This document shows positions 36,270 to 46,790 of a stretch of DNA of 64,000 nucleotides, in pieces. The stretch's first letter is position 1. The number at the start of each line of letters is the position of its first letter. Origin of the DNA: Clostridium sp. C8-1-8 (GTDB lineage: Bacteria > Bacillota > Clostridia > Clostridiales > Clostridiaceae); assembly GCF_009928445.1 (NCBI RefSeq), contig NZ_JAABNO010000013.1, positions 62,001 through 126,000 of the forward strand, read 5' to 3'. Position numbers and translations under genes: made by a program. Under the pieces are notes generated by a model. That model did no database searches. It was not told the DNA's origin and saw only the letters and a program-made list of their open reading frames with translations.

Positions 36270-36918
36270 TTTTAACTTCTCCTTCACTTAAAAGTAGAAA
36301 TTTCTCTATCTTATCTATCAGGTCTAACACTAAGTTCTTTTTCATCTTCATACTAGCTTTATTGACAATTAATCTTGCACTTATATCACAAATCTTATCA
36401 AAGATTATAAGTCCATTCTCTTTAAGAGTGGTTCCAGTCTCTACTATATCAACTATAGCATCAGCTAAACCTAATATTGGGGCAAGCTCTACAGAACCTT
36501 CAATCTTTATTATCTCTACATCTTCACCTTTTTCTCTAAAGTAATCATGAGCTACTTTAGGGTATTTGGTAGCTATAATTTTTCTTTTATAACTAGGCAA
36601 AGTGCTGAAGCTCTCAAGGGATGCAAGGGCAAAAAAGCATTTTCCCTTATTTAAGTCAACCACCTCATAAAAATCCGGATTATTTTCTAAAATCGTGTCT
36701 TTACCTACTATGCCCATATCCACAACTCCATGCTCTACATAGGTTATTACATCTTGGGCCTTTGCTAAAACAAATTCTATAGGATAGTTTTCACTTTTTA
36801 ATATTAGCTTTCTGCCTTTGTTCTTTAATTCATTTGTATCAATACCTATACCATCAAAAATACCTATGGCATCTTTTTCAAGTCTGCCTTTAGTCAGTGC
36901 TATTCTAATATTGCCCAT
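36262..36918 (-). CDS. hisG: ATP phosphoribosyltransferase, short form
   Basis: First committed step: joins ATP and PRPP. At 218 residues this is the short HisG-S form that lacks the C-terminal histidine-sensing domain and needs HisZ for activity and feedback control. Motifs are [14 protein letters not shown] at the N-terminus, [12 protein letters not shown] near residue 70, and the PRPP-binding [16 protein letters not shown] near residue 156. The adjacent hisZ, overlapping by 14 bases, supports this reading. Downstream it overlaps hisD by eight bases. Confidence 0.95.
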   Translation of the reverse strand: MGNIRIALTKGRLEKDAIGIFDGIGIDTNELKNKGRKLILKSENYPIEFVLAKAQDVITYVEHGVVDMGIVGKDTILENNPDFYEVVDLNKGKCFFALASLESFSTLPSYKRKIIATKYPKVAHDYFREKGEDVEIIKIEGSVELAPILGLADAIVDIVETGTTLKENGLIIFDKICDISARLIVNKASMKMKKNLVLDLIDKIEKFLLLSEGEVKND

Positions 36919-38155
36919 TTTTAAACATCTCTCCTATAAAAACTCCTTTAGGATTTAACCTGTACTCAATTACTTCATTTCTGTTTACCTTCATTATTCT
37001 CTGTATACCTTTAGTTCTGCAATAATCTGCTACTTCTTCAAAGTTTTCTTGAATATTGAGTTGCCAATTACTATTGCTTTTATTTAATAAATTAATTATT
37101 TTTATTGCATTAGCATAAGAATCTTTTTCAAAAAAAATTACCCCAGTGACTTCCTCCTGCTTTTTAAGCTTTTCTCTCTCATATAAAAGTTTTTGTACTT
37201 CATCTACATTTATGGCTAGACCTGCCGCAGCACTAGCTTCTCCAAACTCTCCAACCAAACCATCATATCTTCCACCGCTAAGGATCTCTTCTCCAAGCTC
37301 TTTTATATAGCCTTTAAATATTGCTCCTGTATAATAGTTAAAACTTTGTATCATAGCAAGATCTAAAGATATATACTGTGAGTATCCTAAGGATTCTAAA
37401 GTATTGTAGATATATCTTAAGTCCCTTAAGGCATTTAAAGCTTTTTCTGAGTTCACTAGCTCTTCCGCTTCAGTTATTACATCCTTTCCACCAAATAACT
37501 GTGGCAGTACTTTAAGAAGCTTATACTGGTCCTCATCTAATTTATCTCTTTTAGTATTTAAAAAAGTGTACAATGAGCCTAAGTTCTTATTCATTATAAG
37601 ACTTTCAAGTTCCAATACTTCTTCCTTATCAAAATTTAAAGTTTCAAGTATACCCTTAAAGAACTTACATTGCCCTATTTCAATTTTAAATTCTTCTATG
37701 CCAATCTCCTTAAAGGTATCTATAGCTGTTAAAATCAATAATATTTCTGCTTTTATATTAGAAATACCTATTATTTCTATACCACATTGAGTTATCTGAT
37801 TATTTCTTCCATGGTTATGCTCGTTTGCCCTATAAACATCTCCAACATAACTTAACATTGCATTTCCAGTCTTTAGTTTTGTGGAATAGACTCTTGCAAT
37901 TGGAATTGTTAAATCTGGTCTTAAAGTAAGTATTCTGCCTTTAAAATCTACTAATTTATATATCTTTTCATCATCTATTGGATGATTTGAAAAATTAAAA
38001 ACATCATAAAATTCTAGAGTTGGTGTTTGTACTTCATTAAATCCATACCTCTTAAACACCTTTCTGCATTTATATATAACTTCATTTTTCACTTCACATT
38101 GATAAAACAAAAGATCCTGAGTTCCCTCAATCGCATACTTTCTCCATACATTCAT
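36905..38155 (-). CDS. hisZ: ATP phosphoribosyltransferase regulatory subunit
   Basis: A histidyl-tRNA synthetase paralogue that pairs with short HisG and supplies histidine feedback. The 416 residues have class II synthetase-like blocks ([17 protein letters not shown] at the start, [17 protein letters not shown] near residue 78, [26 protein letters not shown] near residue 107, and a late [16 protein letters not shown]). It lacks the C-terminal anticodon-binding domain expected in HisS. It is the first gene of the operon, with AAGGTGG before the ATG and a clear promoter about 70 bp upstream. Confidence 0.93.
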   Translation of the reverse strand: MNVWRKYAIEGTQDLLFYQCEVKNEVIYKCRKVFKRYGFNEVQTPTLEFYDVFNFSNHPIDDEKIYKLVDFKGRILTLRPDLTIPIARVYSTKLKTGNAMLSYVGDVYRANEHNHGRNNQITQCGIEIIGISNIKAEILLILTAIDTFKEIGIEEFKIEIGQCKFFKGILETLNFDKEEVLELESLIMNKNLGSLYTFLNTKRDKLDEDQYKLLKVLPQLFGGKDVITEAEELVNSEKALNALRDLRYIYNTLESLGYSQYISLDLAMIQSFNYYTGAIFKGYIKELGEEILSGGRYDGLVGEFGEASAAAGLAINVDEVQKLLYEREKLKKQEEVTGVIFFEKDSYANAIKIINLLNKSNSNWQLNIQENFEEVADYCRTKGIQRIMKVNRNEVIEYRLNPKGVFIGEMFKNGQY

Positions 38156-38221
38156 AAAAATAGCCCACCTTCTTCACCGCTCTATTGCTTTAATATGCTA
38201 AATTAATAAATCATTAAAACA

Positions 38222-38250
38222 ATAGTACTATAAATAAAATATTCTGTCAA
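38222..38250 (-). promoter_or_regulatory. Putative sigma-A promoter of the his operon
   Basis: TTGACA (38245-38250), a 17-bp spacer and TACTAT (38222-38227) on the minus strand, 67 bp before hisZ. No T-box or attenuator lies between it and the gene. Confidence 0.65.
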
Positions 38251-38380
38251 TATACAGAATTAAGTGATTTATATTGCCTATAAGTTATATAATTCCTTGA
38301 TTTCTATATATTTAACTATCTATATAGGAATTAATTCTTCACATAAGGTTATATTAATAGCATAAGGAACATGGTAATAT

Positions 38381-38410
38381 AAAAAGCCGCAGTCTACGTG
38401 GACTGCAGCT
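38381..38410 (-). terminator. Terminator upstream of the his promoter
   Basis: GCTGCAGTC/GACTGCGGC forms a 9-bp stem with one G-U pair around CACGTA, followed on the minus strand by TTTTT. It lies upstream of the his promoter, so it ends a separate transcript. Confidence 0.75.
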
Positions 38411-38572
38411 AAAGTATAGAGTAACAATTAATCTTACTGTCAACTTAACCATACGGATCTAAACTTGAACATTTTGTTGATTGAATATCTTCAAAAACCC
38501 TCGAGGGCCCTGTCCTATGAACTTGAAAGATTAAACTCAATATTGAGTTTTATCAAGCTGATTGATTATCTT
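38381..38572 (-). ncRNA. Candidate structured small RNA between uvrA and hisZ
   Basis: On the minus strand about 190 nt end in a terminator (38381-38410). The sequence can fold into a long rod: TAAAG near the 5' end with CTTTA before the terminator, TTAATCTT (38527-38534) with AAGATTAA (38428-38435), and CATAGGA with TCCGTATG. A side hairpin AAACTCAAT/ATTGAGTTT lies at 38533-38550 and a GC-rich CCCTCGAGGG near the apex. A rod with an internal bubble recalls 6S RNA, but I see no decisive consensus and do not claim it. No convincing promoter was found at its 5' end. Confidence 0.35.
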
Positions 38573-38614
38573 TACTTGTGCCTCAAATATTACTTATGTT
38601 CCTTTTAATATATT

Positions 38615-38643
38615 AAAGGGTTCAGTATAATACTGAACCCTTT
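38615..38643 (-). terminator. Hairpin directly after uvrA
   Basis: AAAGGGTTCAGTAT and ATACTGAACCCTTT form a near-perfect stem with a tiny loop, 14 bp past the uvrA stop. The T-tract is weak. Confidence 0.6.
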
Positions 38644-38656
38644 AGTTATATAATTT

Positions 38657-41479
38657 TTATAAATATTTTTTAAGATACTTTCCAGTATATGATTCTTCAA
38701 CCTGTACTATCTTTTCTGGAGTTCCATAGCATACTATGGTACCACCCTTTTCTCCACCTTCTGGACCAAGATCGATTATATGATCAGCACATTTTATCAT
38801 ATCTAGATTGTGCTCAATAACTACTACTGTATTTCCGGCATCTACCAGCCTTTGAAGAATTTCTACAAGTCTACTTACATCATCAATATGGAGTCCTGTA
38901 GTTGGCTCATCTAGTATATAAAGCGTTCTGCCTGTACTTCTCTTTGAAAGTTCCGTTGCAAGTTTTATTCTTTGTGCTTCTCCGCCTGACAACTGAGTTG
39001 AAGGCTGACCTAATCTTATATAACCTAGTCCCACATCTTGGAGAGTCTTAAGTTTATTAAATATTCTTGGTATGTTTTCAAAATAATCAAGCGCTTCTTC
39101 CACTGTCATATTTAACACATCATCAATATTCTTACCTTTATATTTAACTTCTAAGGTTTCCCTGTTATATCTCTTTCCCTTACAAACTTCACAAGGCACA
39201 TATACATCAGATAAAAATTGCATTTCTATCTTTATTATACCATCTCCACTACAAGCCTCACATCTTCCACCTTTAACATTGAAAGAAAATCTTCCTTGCT
39301 TATAGCCTCTCATTTTAGCTTCTGTTGTATTTGAGAAAAGTTCTCTTATTATATCAAAGGTTCCAGTGTAAGTAGCTGGGTTAGAACGTGGTGTTCTTCC
39401 TATAGGACTTTGATCTATATCTATTATTTTATCAATATTTTCATAACCTAATATTTCTTTATGAGCTCCTGGAATAGCCCTTGATTTATTTACTATCTTG
39501 TGAAGGCCTTTATAAAGTATTTCGTTGACCAAGGTACTTTTCCCTGATCCTGACACACCAGTAACCATGGTAAGTGTTCCTAGTGGAATCTTAACATTAA
39601 CATTCTTAAGATTGTTTTCCTTAGCCCCTTTTATAGTTATAGAGTTACCGTTGCCCTTTCTTCTCTCACTAGGCACTTCGATTTTCTTCTCACCAGTGAG
39701 ATACTGACCAGTTATTGAATCCTTAGTATTCTTTATAACATCTAGTGGGCCAGCAGCTATTATTTGCCCCCCATGTTCACCAGCACCTGGTCCAATATCA
39801 ACTATAAAATCTGCTTCTTTCATAGTATCTTCATCATGCTCAACTACTACAAGAGTATTTCCCAGGTCTCTTAAGTGCTTTAGCGTAGCAATAAGCCTAT
39901 CATTATCTCTTTGGTGAAGACCTATACTTGGTTCATCAAGTATATATAGTACCCCCATCAATTGGGAACCTATTTGAGTTGCCAATCTTATTCTTTGCGC
40001 TTCTCCACCTGATAAAGTACCAGAACTTCTTGCTAGGTCTAGGTAATCTAATCCAACATCTATTAAGAACTTCAATCTTGAATTTATTTCTTTAACTATT
40101 TGTTCACTTATAGTTTTATTTTTATTTGATAAGTCCAATGAATTTATAAACTCTAATTCATCTCTTATACTCATCTTTGTAAATTGATTTATGTTTTTAT
40201 CTCCTACAGTAACAGCCAAGGCTTCAGGCTTTAGTCTAGCGCCCTTACACTTAGGGCAAGGATTGTTACTCATGTACTGCTCTATATCTGACTTTATAGC
40301 ATCAGAATTAGTCTCCATATACCTTCTTCTTAAAGAGTTTATCTCTCCATCAAAAGCATGATTGTACCTACCTAATATTCCTTCTTTAGTGTAGTCTACT
40401 TCTACCTTCTCTCCATTTGTTCCATAGAGTAGCAATTCAACTATTTCTCTAGGAAGATCTTTTATAGGAGTATTCAAATCAAATTTGTATTTTTTTTCTA
40501 AGGATTTTAGAACCGAATAAGTCCAAGCTCCTTCAGCCAATCTTCCTTCACCCCAAGAAGCTATAGCACCTTCCATTACACTCAATTCTTTATTTGGTAT
40601 AACAAGATCTTCGTCAATCTCCATCAGAGTACCAAGCCCATCACAATGATCGCACTTTCCAAAAGGAGTATTGAAAGAAAATAGTCTTGGCTCTAATTCA
40701 TCTATACTTATCCCACATTCTGCACAAGCAAACTTCTCACTAAATAATATATCTTGCTCACCTACAATATTAATTATAACTAACCCCTCAGCTAACTTAA
40801 GAGCTGTTTCTAAGGAATCCGTAAGTCTGCTTTCTATATCATCTTTAACAACCAGTCTGTCTATTACAGCCTCTATAGAATGCTTTATATTTTTTTCTAA
40901 CTTAATTTCATCCTCTGACAAGTCATAGATTTCTCCATCTATTCTAGCTCTTACAAACCCATTTTTCTTTATATTTTCTAAGACCTTCTCATGAGTTCCT
41001 TTTCTTCCACGTATTATTGGAGCCAATATTTGTATCTTAGTTCTTTCCTCAAAGTTCATTACTTTATCAACTATCTGATCTATACTTTGTTGTGATATCT
41101 CTTTTCCACACTTTGGACAATGTGGTGTACCAACTCTGGCATAAAGTAGTCTTAAATAGTCATATATTTCAGTTACAGTACCAACTGTTGAACGTGGATT
41201 TTTACTAGTAGTCTTCTGATCTATAGATATTGCTGGCGACAAGCCTTCTATAGCCTCTACATCCGGCTTATTCATCTGTCCTAAAAACATTCTAGCATAG
41301 GCTGAAAGGGACTCTACATACCTTCTTTGACCTTCTGCATAAAGTGTATCAAAGGCTAGTGAAGACTTTCCTGATCCTGATAGTCCCGTAAACACAACCA
41401 GTTTATCTCTTGGAATCTCTAAAGATACATTTTTTAGATTATGTACTTTAGCACCCTTTATTACTATCTTATCCTTCAT
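38657..41479 (-). CDS. uvrA: Excinuclease ABC subunit A
   Basis: DNA damage sensor of nucleotide excision repair. The 940-residue protein has two ABC ATPase modules: Walker [12 protein letters not shown] near residue 35 and [11 protein letters not shown] near residue 645; signatures [12 protein letters not shown] near 490 and [12 protein letters not shown] near 830. Zinc modules are visible as CPKCGKE and CAECG, then CEACSGDG and CEVCKGKR. Length is normal. It is transcribed separately from uvrB, with its own promoter and a LexA-type box upstream. The ATG has an AAGGAGA site. Confidence 0.97.
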   Translation of the reverse strand: MKDKIVIKGAKVHNLKNVSLEIPRDKLVVFTGLSGSGKSSLAFDTLYAEGQRRYVESLSAYARMFLGQMNKPDVEAIEGLSPAISIDQKTTSKNPRSTVGTVTEIYDYLRLLYARVGTPHCPKCGKEISQQSIDQIVDKVMNFEERTKIQILAPIIRGRKGTHEKVLENIKKNGFVRARIDGEIYDLSEDEIKLEKNIKHSIEAVIDRLVVKDDIESRLTDSLETALKLAEGLVIINIVGEQDILFSEKFACAECGISIDELEPRLFSFNTPFGKCDHCDGLGTLMEIDEDLVIPNKELSVMEGAIASWGEGRLAEGAWTYSVLKSLEKKYKFDLNTPIKDLPREIVELLLYGTNGEKVEVDYTKEGILGRYNHAFDGEINSLRRRYMETNSDAIKSDIEQYMSNNPCPKCKGARLKPEALAVTVGDKNINQFTKMSIRDELEFINSLDLSNKNKTISEQIVKEINSRLKFLIDVGLDYLDLARSSGTLSGGEAQRIRLATQIGSQLMGVLYILDEPSIGLHQRDNDRLIATLKHLRDLGNTLVVVEHDEDTMKEADFIVDIGPGAGEHGGQIIAAGPLDVIKNTKDSITGQYLTGEKKIEVPSERRKGNGNSITIKGAKENNLKNVNVKIPLGTLTMVTGVSGSGKSTLVNEILYKGLHKIVNKSRAIPGAHKEILGYENIDKIIDIDQSPIGRTPRSNPATYTGTFDIIRELFSNTTEAKMRGYKQGRFSFNVKGGRCEACSGDGIIKIEMQFLSDVYVPCEVCKGKRYNRETLEVKYKGKNIDDVLNMTVEEALDYFENIPRIFNKLKTLQDVGLGYIRLGQPSTQLSGGEAQRIKLATELSKRSTGRTLYILDEPTTGLHIDDVSRLVEILQRLVDAGNTVVVIEHNLDMIKCADHIIDLGPEGGEKGGTIVCYGTPEKIVQVEESYTGKYLKKYL

Positions 41480-41618
41480 ATCATTTCTCCTTGCTTATGT
41501 ATTATCTATCAAATTTATACTTTATCATTGGTCAAAGTACTTAGTTACTATTTTTAATTATTTCATGATTCCGCAAATTCTAACCACTATAAGAAATATT
41601 GGTTAAAAATAAAAAATT

Positions 41619-41630
41619 GAACATAAGTTC
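41619..41630. promoter_or_regulatory. LexA (DinR) box before uvrA
   Basis: GAACATAAGTTC is a perfect GAAC-N4-GTTC palindrome. On the minus strand it reads CGAACTTATGTTCA, nine of ten matches to the Gram-positive consensus CGAAC-N4-GTTCG. It sits just downstream of the uvrA -10. Confidence 0.7.
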
Positions 41631-41640
41631 GCATGTAACT

Positions 41641-41669
41641 ATTTTAATTCTTTAAATTTTATAAGTCAA
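41641..41669 (-). promoter_or_regulatory. Putative uvrA promoter
   Basis: TTGACT (41664-41669), 17-bp spacer, TAAAAT (41641-41646) on the minus strand. The LexA box begins 10 bp downstream of the -10. Confidence 0.65.
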
Positions 41670-41714
41670 CTTTTAGTTCGAGATTTTACAAATAAAATGG
41701 TGGTAAAAAAGCTT

Positions 41715-41749
41715 AAAAACCCCTAAGTATTTTAATATATACCTAGGGG
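41715..41749 (-). terminator. Terminator of uvrB
   Basis: CCCCTAGGTAT pairs with ATACTTAGGGG, allowing mismatches in the middle, and is followed by TTTTTAAGCTTTTTT on the minus strand. It separates uvrB from the uvrA promoter. Confidence 0.8.
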
Positions 41750-41826
41750 GTAAATATAAAGCATATTATTATAATTTACGTTAAGACTTCTTATTAACCC
41801 TAAAACAACTTATTAATCTGCTATCT

Positions 41827-43797
41827 TTAAGCTTTCTTCTTTAATTCATTTATTAAATCTCTTAATTCAGCTGCTCTTTCAAATTGTAAGTTCTTTGCAG
41901 CATCCTTCATCTCTGCCTCATATTTAGCAATAAGAACCTTAGGATCTTCATCAACCTTATTGGCTTTAACTGCCTTATACTCTACTTGCTCTTCAGATAC
42001 CTTAGTGGCCTCCATAACTTCTCTAACATCCTTAATAATGGTTGTTGGCACGATTCCATGTTCCTCATTATACTTCATTTGTATTTCTCTTCTTCTATAA
42101 GTTTCCTTAATAGCCTTATCCATGGACCTAGTTATTGTATCAGCATACATTATTACTCTACTCTCAGAATTTCTGGCTGCTCTACCTATAGTTTGTATCA
42201 GTGAAGTTTCAGACCTCAAGAAACCTTCTTTATCAGCATCTAGAATAGCAACTAGTGCAACCTCCGGTATGTCAAGACCTTCTCTTAAAAGGTTTATACC
42301 TACTAACACATCTACCTCACCAAGTCTAAGAGCTCGAATTGTCTTCATACGTTCTATTGTTTCAACATCTGAGTGCATATATGTAGTATTTACTCCTAAA
42401 TCTTTCAGATATTTAGTTAAATCCTCCGCCATTCTCTTAGTCAGTGTAGTAACAAGAACCCTAAATCCATTACTTATAGTCTTCTGAATCTCACCATATA
42501 GGTCATCTATCTGTCCCTCAACGGGCTTTACGATAATTTCTGGATCTAAAAGACCTGTAGGTCTAATTATTTGTTCAGCAATATTTGTGGCATGGTCTAC
42601 TTCATACTGTGCTGGAGTGGCAGATACAAAGACCACTTGATTTATCTTCTGCTCAAATTCCTCAAACTTAAGTGGTCTATTGTCATAAGCACTTGGCAAT
42701 CTAAATCCGTACTCAACCAAAGCTGTTTTTCTAGATCTATCTCCGCCGTACATAGCTTTTACCTGAGGTAAAGTAACATGACTCTCATCTATAAAAAGTA
42801 AAAAGTCTTCTGGGAAGTAGTCTATCAGAGTTTTAGGTGGAGTTCCTGGATCTCTACCATCTAGTATTCTTGAATAGTTCTCTATTCCGCTACAGTAGCC
42901 TACCTCTCGTATCATTTCAATGTCAAAGTTCGTTCTTTGTCTTAATCTTTGAGCTTCTAAAAGCTTATCCTGTGCATTTAACTCTTTTAATCTATCTTCA
43001 AGTTCATCTTCAATCCTTCTTATGGATGCATCAATCTTTTCCTTAGAAGTAGCAAAGTGGGATGCTGGTGAAATCGATATATGGCTTCTATCCCCTATTA
43101 TTTTTCCTGTAAGCACATCAAACTCTCTAATTCTATCTATTTCATCTCCAAAAAACTCTATTCTAATGCCTTTATTTGAATAAGATGCTGGTATAATATC
43201 CAAGGAGTCTCCTCTAACTCTAAAGGTTCCTCTTGCAAAATCTATATCATTTCTTTCATACTGTATCTCAATAAGCTTTTTTATTATGTCATTTCTATCT
43301 TTAACCATACCAGGTCTTAATGAAATAGTTAACTTAGAATATTCATCAGGGTCTCCAAGACCGTATATACAAGATACTGAGGCTACTATTATAACATCCC
43401 TTCTTTCTAGCAATGCAGAAGTAGCTGAATGTCGTAGTTTATCTATCTCATCATTAATAGATGCATCTTTCTCTATAAACGTATCCGTCTGTGCTACATA
43501 CGCTTCTGGTTGATAATAATCATAGTAAGATACAAAGTACTCAACTATGTTATTAGGAAAAAACTCTCTAAATTCTTCGCATAACTGAGCAGCTAGAGTT
43601 TTGTTATGTGCTAATATCAGAGTCGGTCTTTGAACTCTGTTAATTATATTTGCCATGGTAAAAGTCTTACCAGAGCCTGTTACTCCAAGGAGTATTTGCC
43701 CTCTGTCACCATTGTTTAATGATTTGACCAAACTATCAATCGCTTGAGGTTGGTCTCCAGTCGGCTTAAATTTTGATACTATTTTAAATTCTGGCAT
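41827..43797 (-). CDS. uvrB: Excinuclease ABC subunit B
   Basis: Damage-verifying helicase-like subunit of nucleotide excision repair. The 656 residues start at [17 protein letters not shown] and show Walker [13 protein letters not shown] near residue 40, the beta-hairpin [12 protein letters not shown] near residue 92, DESHVTLPQ (Walker B) near residue 335, helicase motifs through [17 protein letters not shown] near residue 540, and the C-terminal UVR motif [11 protein letters not shown] that binds UvrC. The start at 43797 follows GGAGGT; the upstream in-frame start is rejected. A promoter and a LexA-like site lie just upstream. Confidence 0.97.
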   Translation of the reverse strand: MPEFKIVSKFKPTGDQPQAIDSLVKSLNNGDRGQILLGVTGSGKTFTMANIINRVQRPTLILAHNKTLAAQLCEEFREFFPNNIVEYFVSYYDYYQPEAYVAQTDTFIEKDASINDEIDKLRHSATSALLERRDVIIVASVSCIYGLGDPDEYSKLTISLRPGMVKDRNDIIKKLIEIQYERNDIDFARGTFRVRGDSLDIIPASYSNKGIRIEFFGDEIDRIREFDVLTGKIIGDRSHISISPASHFATSKEKIDASIRRIEDELEDRLKELNAQDKLLEAQRLRQRTNFDIEMIREVGYCSGIENYSRILDGRDPGTPPKTLIDYFPEDFLLFIDESHVTLPQVKAMYGGDRSRKTALVEYGFRLPSAYDNRPLKFEEFEQKINQVVFVSATPAQYEVDHATNIAEQIIRPTGLLDPEIIVKPVEGQIDDLYGEIQKTISNGFRVLVTTLTKRMAEDLTKYLKDLGVNTTYMHSDVETIERMKTIRALRLGEVDVLVGINLLREGLDIPEVALVAILDADKEGFLRSETSLIQTIGRAARNSESRVIMYADTITRSMDKAIKETYRRREIQMKYNEEHGIVPTTIIKDVREVMEATKVSEEQVEYKAVKANKVDEDPKVLIAKYEAEMKDAAKNLQFERAAELRDLINELKKKA

Positions 43798-43808
43798 AAG
43801 TATACCTC

Positions 43809-43822
43809 CGTACATACATTCG
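43809..43822. promoter_or_regulatory. LexA-like site before uvrB
   Basis: Minus strand CGAATGTATGTACG matches CGAAC-N4-GTTCG at eight of ten positions and lies 9 bp downstream of the -10, as at uvrA. It is weaker than the uvrA box. Confidence 0.45.
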
Positions 43823-43831
43823 TATAATCCT

Positions 43832-43861
43832 ATTTTATTCTTTTATGCATTTTCAAGTCAA
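43832..43861 (-). promoter_or_regulatory. Putative uvrB promoter
   Basis: TTGACT (43856-43861), 18-bp spacer, TAAAAT (43832-43837) on the minus strand. The hexamers are identical to those of the uvrA promoter. Confidence 0.6.
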
Positions 43862-43976
43862 TAGTAAGTATAATAAAATACAAGTATAAAATACCATTTA
43901 TCTAAAATCACAATATATTTATCAAAAACTCATCTTCTTTAGCTCTATTAATATTAATTTTTAATCCTTATAAAGT

Positions 43977-44020
43977 AAAAACCTAACAACAATGTAGTAT
44001 AGATATACATTATAGTTAGG
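43977..44020 (-). terminator. Terminator of the ftsE-ftsX-ctp-minJ unit
   Basis: CCTAAC (43982-43987) with GTTAGG (44015-44020) plus inner AATGTA/TACATT pairing; the minus strand continues TTTTTACTTT. Confidence 0.7.
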
Positions 44021-44030
44021 CTTGATTTCG

Positions 44031-44126
44031 AGATGCACCACTTCATATTGAACTTATACTTTTAAACTCCCCTCTCAGAAGACAGCGGAGGTTTAAAAAT
44101 AGATTTCGCATTGAAGTGGTACATCT
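44031..44126. repeat. Family 3 inverted-repeat element, most complete copy
   Basis: A 96-bp element whose left half (AGATGCACCACTTCATATTG ... TTTTAAACTCC) and right half (inverse of AGATGTACCACTTCAATGCG ... TTTTTAAACCTCC) match along about 46 bp, so the whole unit can fold into one hairpin. It lies between the minJ stop and its terminator. Related copies are at 16475, 22643 and 53601. Confidence 0.65.
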
Positions 44127-44135
44127 TTATTAATA

Positions 44136-45407
44136 TTACTTATCTTTATTTTTCAGCTTATCTAAAATATCATTAAAGCTTTGCTTATCGTAATTTATCA
44201 TATCTTTATCATTGACAACTTTAGGAACTAATATAACTCCTAATCTCTTATTGTCTACTTGATTTATTAATATATTTTTTACAGATCCTTTTCTATTTTT
44301 TATCTTCATATCTACAGTTAAATAACTTTCTTTTATAAGCTTATATGCATGAATTTCATTAACTACCTTTTCTTCGTTTATAGCCAGAATCTTATCGCCA
44401 CTCTTTATCCCAGCATTTTGGGCTGGTGAATTTGGTGATACATCAAGTATAGAGATTCCTTCCTCATCACTTACGAATACTGGTTCTTTTCTTTGCTCTA
44501 TAACATTCTGATATTTCAACATAGCTTCATGAGCTAGCGGCATTAAGACTAGGCCCACAACTTGGAATACAAGTCCAAGATTACCAAGTTGTCCAACTAA
44601 AATCATTATTAATCCATATAAGAATATCCCTACTCCAGAGCCTCTAACTTTCTCCTTCTTATTACTGGTAAAAGTAACAGAGGAATAGCCTATAACTCCA
44701 TAGAACGGAACCAAAGATATCACTGCCGTTTCCATTATTTTTTTAAAGCTTTCACCTTGAATAAGTGGCCACCAGCTTGGGTTTGCTATCTCCACTGTGC
44801 CAGTATCGATAGTACCTTTCATTAATATAATTAAGGCTAGTGGTATCGCCCAATGCCTCTTTAAAGCAAACCCACCAAGTATTCTGCCATCTTTGTTAGT
44901 AAATACAGGTATAGCTCCTCTATCACCATCGAAGCTTACTAATATTCCTTCAATTATATGTAACACACCTACAAAAGTGATTAAAGAGACTACATTAATA
45001 TTTAGAGGTGATTCCATCTTCATTGATGCATATATAGAATTTAATATTATAGTTACAATTCCAAGCAAAGCTGCAGAGTATGAAAAGCAAAAAAATCTTG
45101 GTTTATAAAACATTAGTAAAAGTGATACCATAAATAAAATACCAATTCCAGAGTTTTTATCAAACACAACCCCAAGATATGTAAGTATTATACTACCCAA
45201 AGCTCCCGCAAGTATCCCTAATACTATCTGTGATAAAGTAAGTTCTAGGGGAGAGTTGAAACTCTCCCCTAATATCATTCTTTGCATAAATGAATTTTTT
45301 CTATTTTGCATATAGAACATTACAGCAAGTAATGTTAATATCAAGGCATATTGGGGGTCCACAATTGCATAAGCTAGAGATCTAAGGGTATATATCGCTA
45401 AATCCAT
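44136..45407 (-). CDS. minJ: PDZ-domain polytopic membrane protein, MinJ-like
   Basis: A 423-residue protein with about eight or nine membrane helices (roughly residues 10-290) and a C-terminal PDZ domain (about 305-400) containing VSPNSPAQNAGIKSGDKILAINEEKV. Bacillus MinJ has the same architecture and bridges DivIVA to MinCD in division-site selection, and its gene lies near the ctpB-ftsX-ftsE and uvrBA genes there as well. Gene order therefore supports the name more than sequence identity, which I cannot measure. It starts 12 bp after the ctp stop with a GGAGG site, as the last gene of the unit. Confidence 0.7.
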   Translation of the reverse strand: MDLAIYTLRSLAYAIVDPQYALILTLLAVMFYMQNRKNSFMQRMILGESFNSPLELTLSQIVLGILAGALGSIILTYLGVVFDKNSGIGILFMVSLLLMFYKPRFFCFSYSAALLGIVTIILNSIYASMKMESPLNINVVSLITFVGVLHIIEGILVSFDGDRGAIPVFTNKDGRILGGFALKRHWAIPLALIILMKGTIDTGTVEIANPSWWPLIQGESFKKIMETAVISLVPFYGVIGYSSVTFTSNKKEKVRGSGVGIFLYGLIMILVGQLGNLGLVFQVVGLVLMPLAHEAMLKYQNVIEQRKEPVFVSDEEGISILDVSPNSPAQNAGIKSGDKILAINEEKVVNEIHAYKLIKESYLTVDMKIKNRKGSVKNILINQVDNKRLGVILVPKVVNDKDMINYDKQSFNDILDKLKNKDK

Positions 45408-45419
45408 GTGGATATCCTC

Positions 45420-46709
45420 CTATTTCATCTTTTCTTGTAATACCTCAAATGCTTTACTAAATTGAGGATCTTTTGATCTATCATATGGTTTTGAGAGTAA
45501 ATCCTTTGGATACTCAACCACTATATCAGGCTTAATACCCTTTTTATGAATATTTTCACCACTTGGTGTGTAGTACTTAGAAATAGTCACCTTAAGTGCA
45601 GTACCTTTATCTAGTGAAGGCATATATTTTTCCTTATATGGTGTATCATCACTAAACACCACTTGAACAATACCTTTTCCAAAGGTTGTTGTTCCTATAA
45701 GAGTTCCTATCTTATAATCTCTTATTGCACCTGAAGTTATCTCTGAAGCACTAGCAGAATTACCATTCACTAGCACAACTAAAGGCATTCCTATTGCTAT
45801 ACCACCTTTTGATTCACTTTTGTTTTCATTTTTATATTTATCTATTGTGGATACTATAGTCTTTCCCTTTGGAATGAAATTTGATACTACATTTACGCAC
45901 TCATCCAGATAGCCACCTGGGTTGTCTCTTAAGTCTAATATCAAGCCTTTCATACCTTTGCCTTCAAGCTCTTTAAGTTTATTAGTGAAATCCTTAGATG
46001 TATCTTCTTCAAAACCAGCTATCTGTATATATCCAGTTTTACTATCTATCATCTCACCTTTTACTGAATCGATTTTTACCACATCTCTAATAGCTTTAAT
46101 ATCAAAAGTTCCTTTGCCATCTCTTGAAACAGTAAGCTTAACTTCAGACTTAGTAGTTCCTTTCATCATAGAAACAGCCTTATCAAGTTCCTTGCCAGAT
46201 ACTGCCGTATCATTAACTTTTAAAATAATATCTCCTGGTAAAAGTCCAGCTTTCTTTGCGGGTGAATTATCAAAAACTCCTGAAATTGTAATCTTATCAT
46301 CTTTGGCCTCTACTTGAATTCCGAGTCCCATATAATTTCCTTTACTTTGTTCAGCAAAACTTTGATAATCCTTCTTATCCATAAACACTGTATATGGATC
46401 TTCTAGAGCTTCTGTCATACCCTTTATAGCACCTTCAACCAGCTTAGAATCATCTATAGGACCATCATAATTTTTGTAAAGAATATCTCTTACTTCAAAT
46501 AAAGACTTAAACTTTGATAAATCATTTACTCCTGAAAGTGACGCTGCAACTGCCTTATCACTTAATGCAGGGGTAAAGCCTTTAAATGCTACTAGATTCC
46601 CTAAATAAAATGATCCTGCATTGGTAGCTAATAATGCGACTACAATTATAGCTACTACACCTAATCTCTTTTTATTAGTCTTCTTCTTATCTTCGCTGTC
46701 ATTGCCCAT
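45420..46709 (-). CDS. ctpA: Carboxyl-terminal processing protease, S41 family
   Basis: A 429-residue membrane-anchored serine protease with a single N-terminal helix (about residues 16-38), a PDZ domain (about 115-200; GIQVEAKDDKITISGVFDNSPAKKAGLLPGDIILKVND), and the S41 core with the Ser in NGNSASASEITSGAIRDY near residue 318 and the Lys in GTTFGKGIVQ near residue 343. These form the Ser/Lys dyad. Bacillus CtpB, encoded next to ftsEX, cleaves SpoIVFA during sporulation; whether this one does the same is unknown. A C-terminal peptidoglycan-binding domain found in some relatives is absent. Confidence 0.9.
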   Translation of the reverse strand: MGNDSEDKKKTNKKRLGVVAIIVVALLATNAGSFYLGNLVAFKGFTPALSDKAVAASLSGVNDLSKFKSLFEVRDILYKNYDGPIDDSKLVEGAIKGMTEALEDPYTVFMDKKDYQSFAEQSKGNYMGLGIQVEAKDDKITISGVFDNSPAKKAGLLPGDIILKVNDTAVSGKELDKAVSMMKGTTKSEVKLTVSRDGKGTFDIKAIRDVVKIDSVKGEMIDSKTGYIQIAGFEEDTSKDFTNKLKELEGKGMKGLILDLRDNPGGYLDECVNVVSNFIPKGKTIVSTIDKYKNENKSESKGGIAIGMPLVVLVNGNSASASEITSGAIRDYKIGTLIGTTTFGKGIVQVVFSDDTPYKEKYMPSLDKGTALKVTISKYYTPSGENIHKKGIKPDIVVEYPKDLLSKPYDRSKDPQFSKAFEVLQEKMK

Positions 46710-46790
46710 ATGTATTCACCCTTTCTTAGCAACTGTCTTTCCTATAATTATATTCTTGTCTTAATAATTTATTCTATTCTTATTTTTAAA

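Noticed and set aside
38381..38610. Histidine T-box or attenuator for the his operon
   Set aside because: There is no GGTGG T-box motif or run of His codons, and the terminator lies upstream of the likely his promoter.
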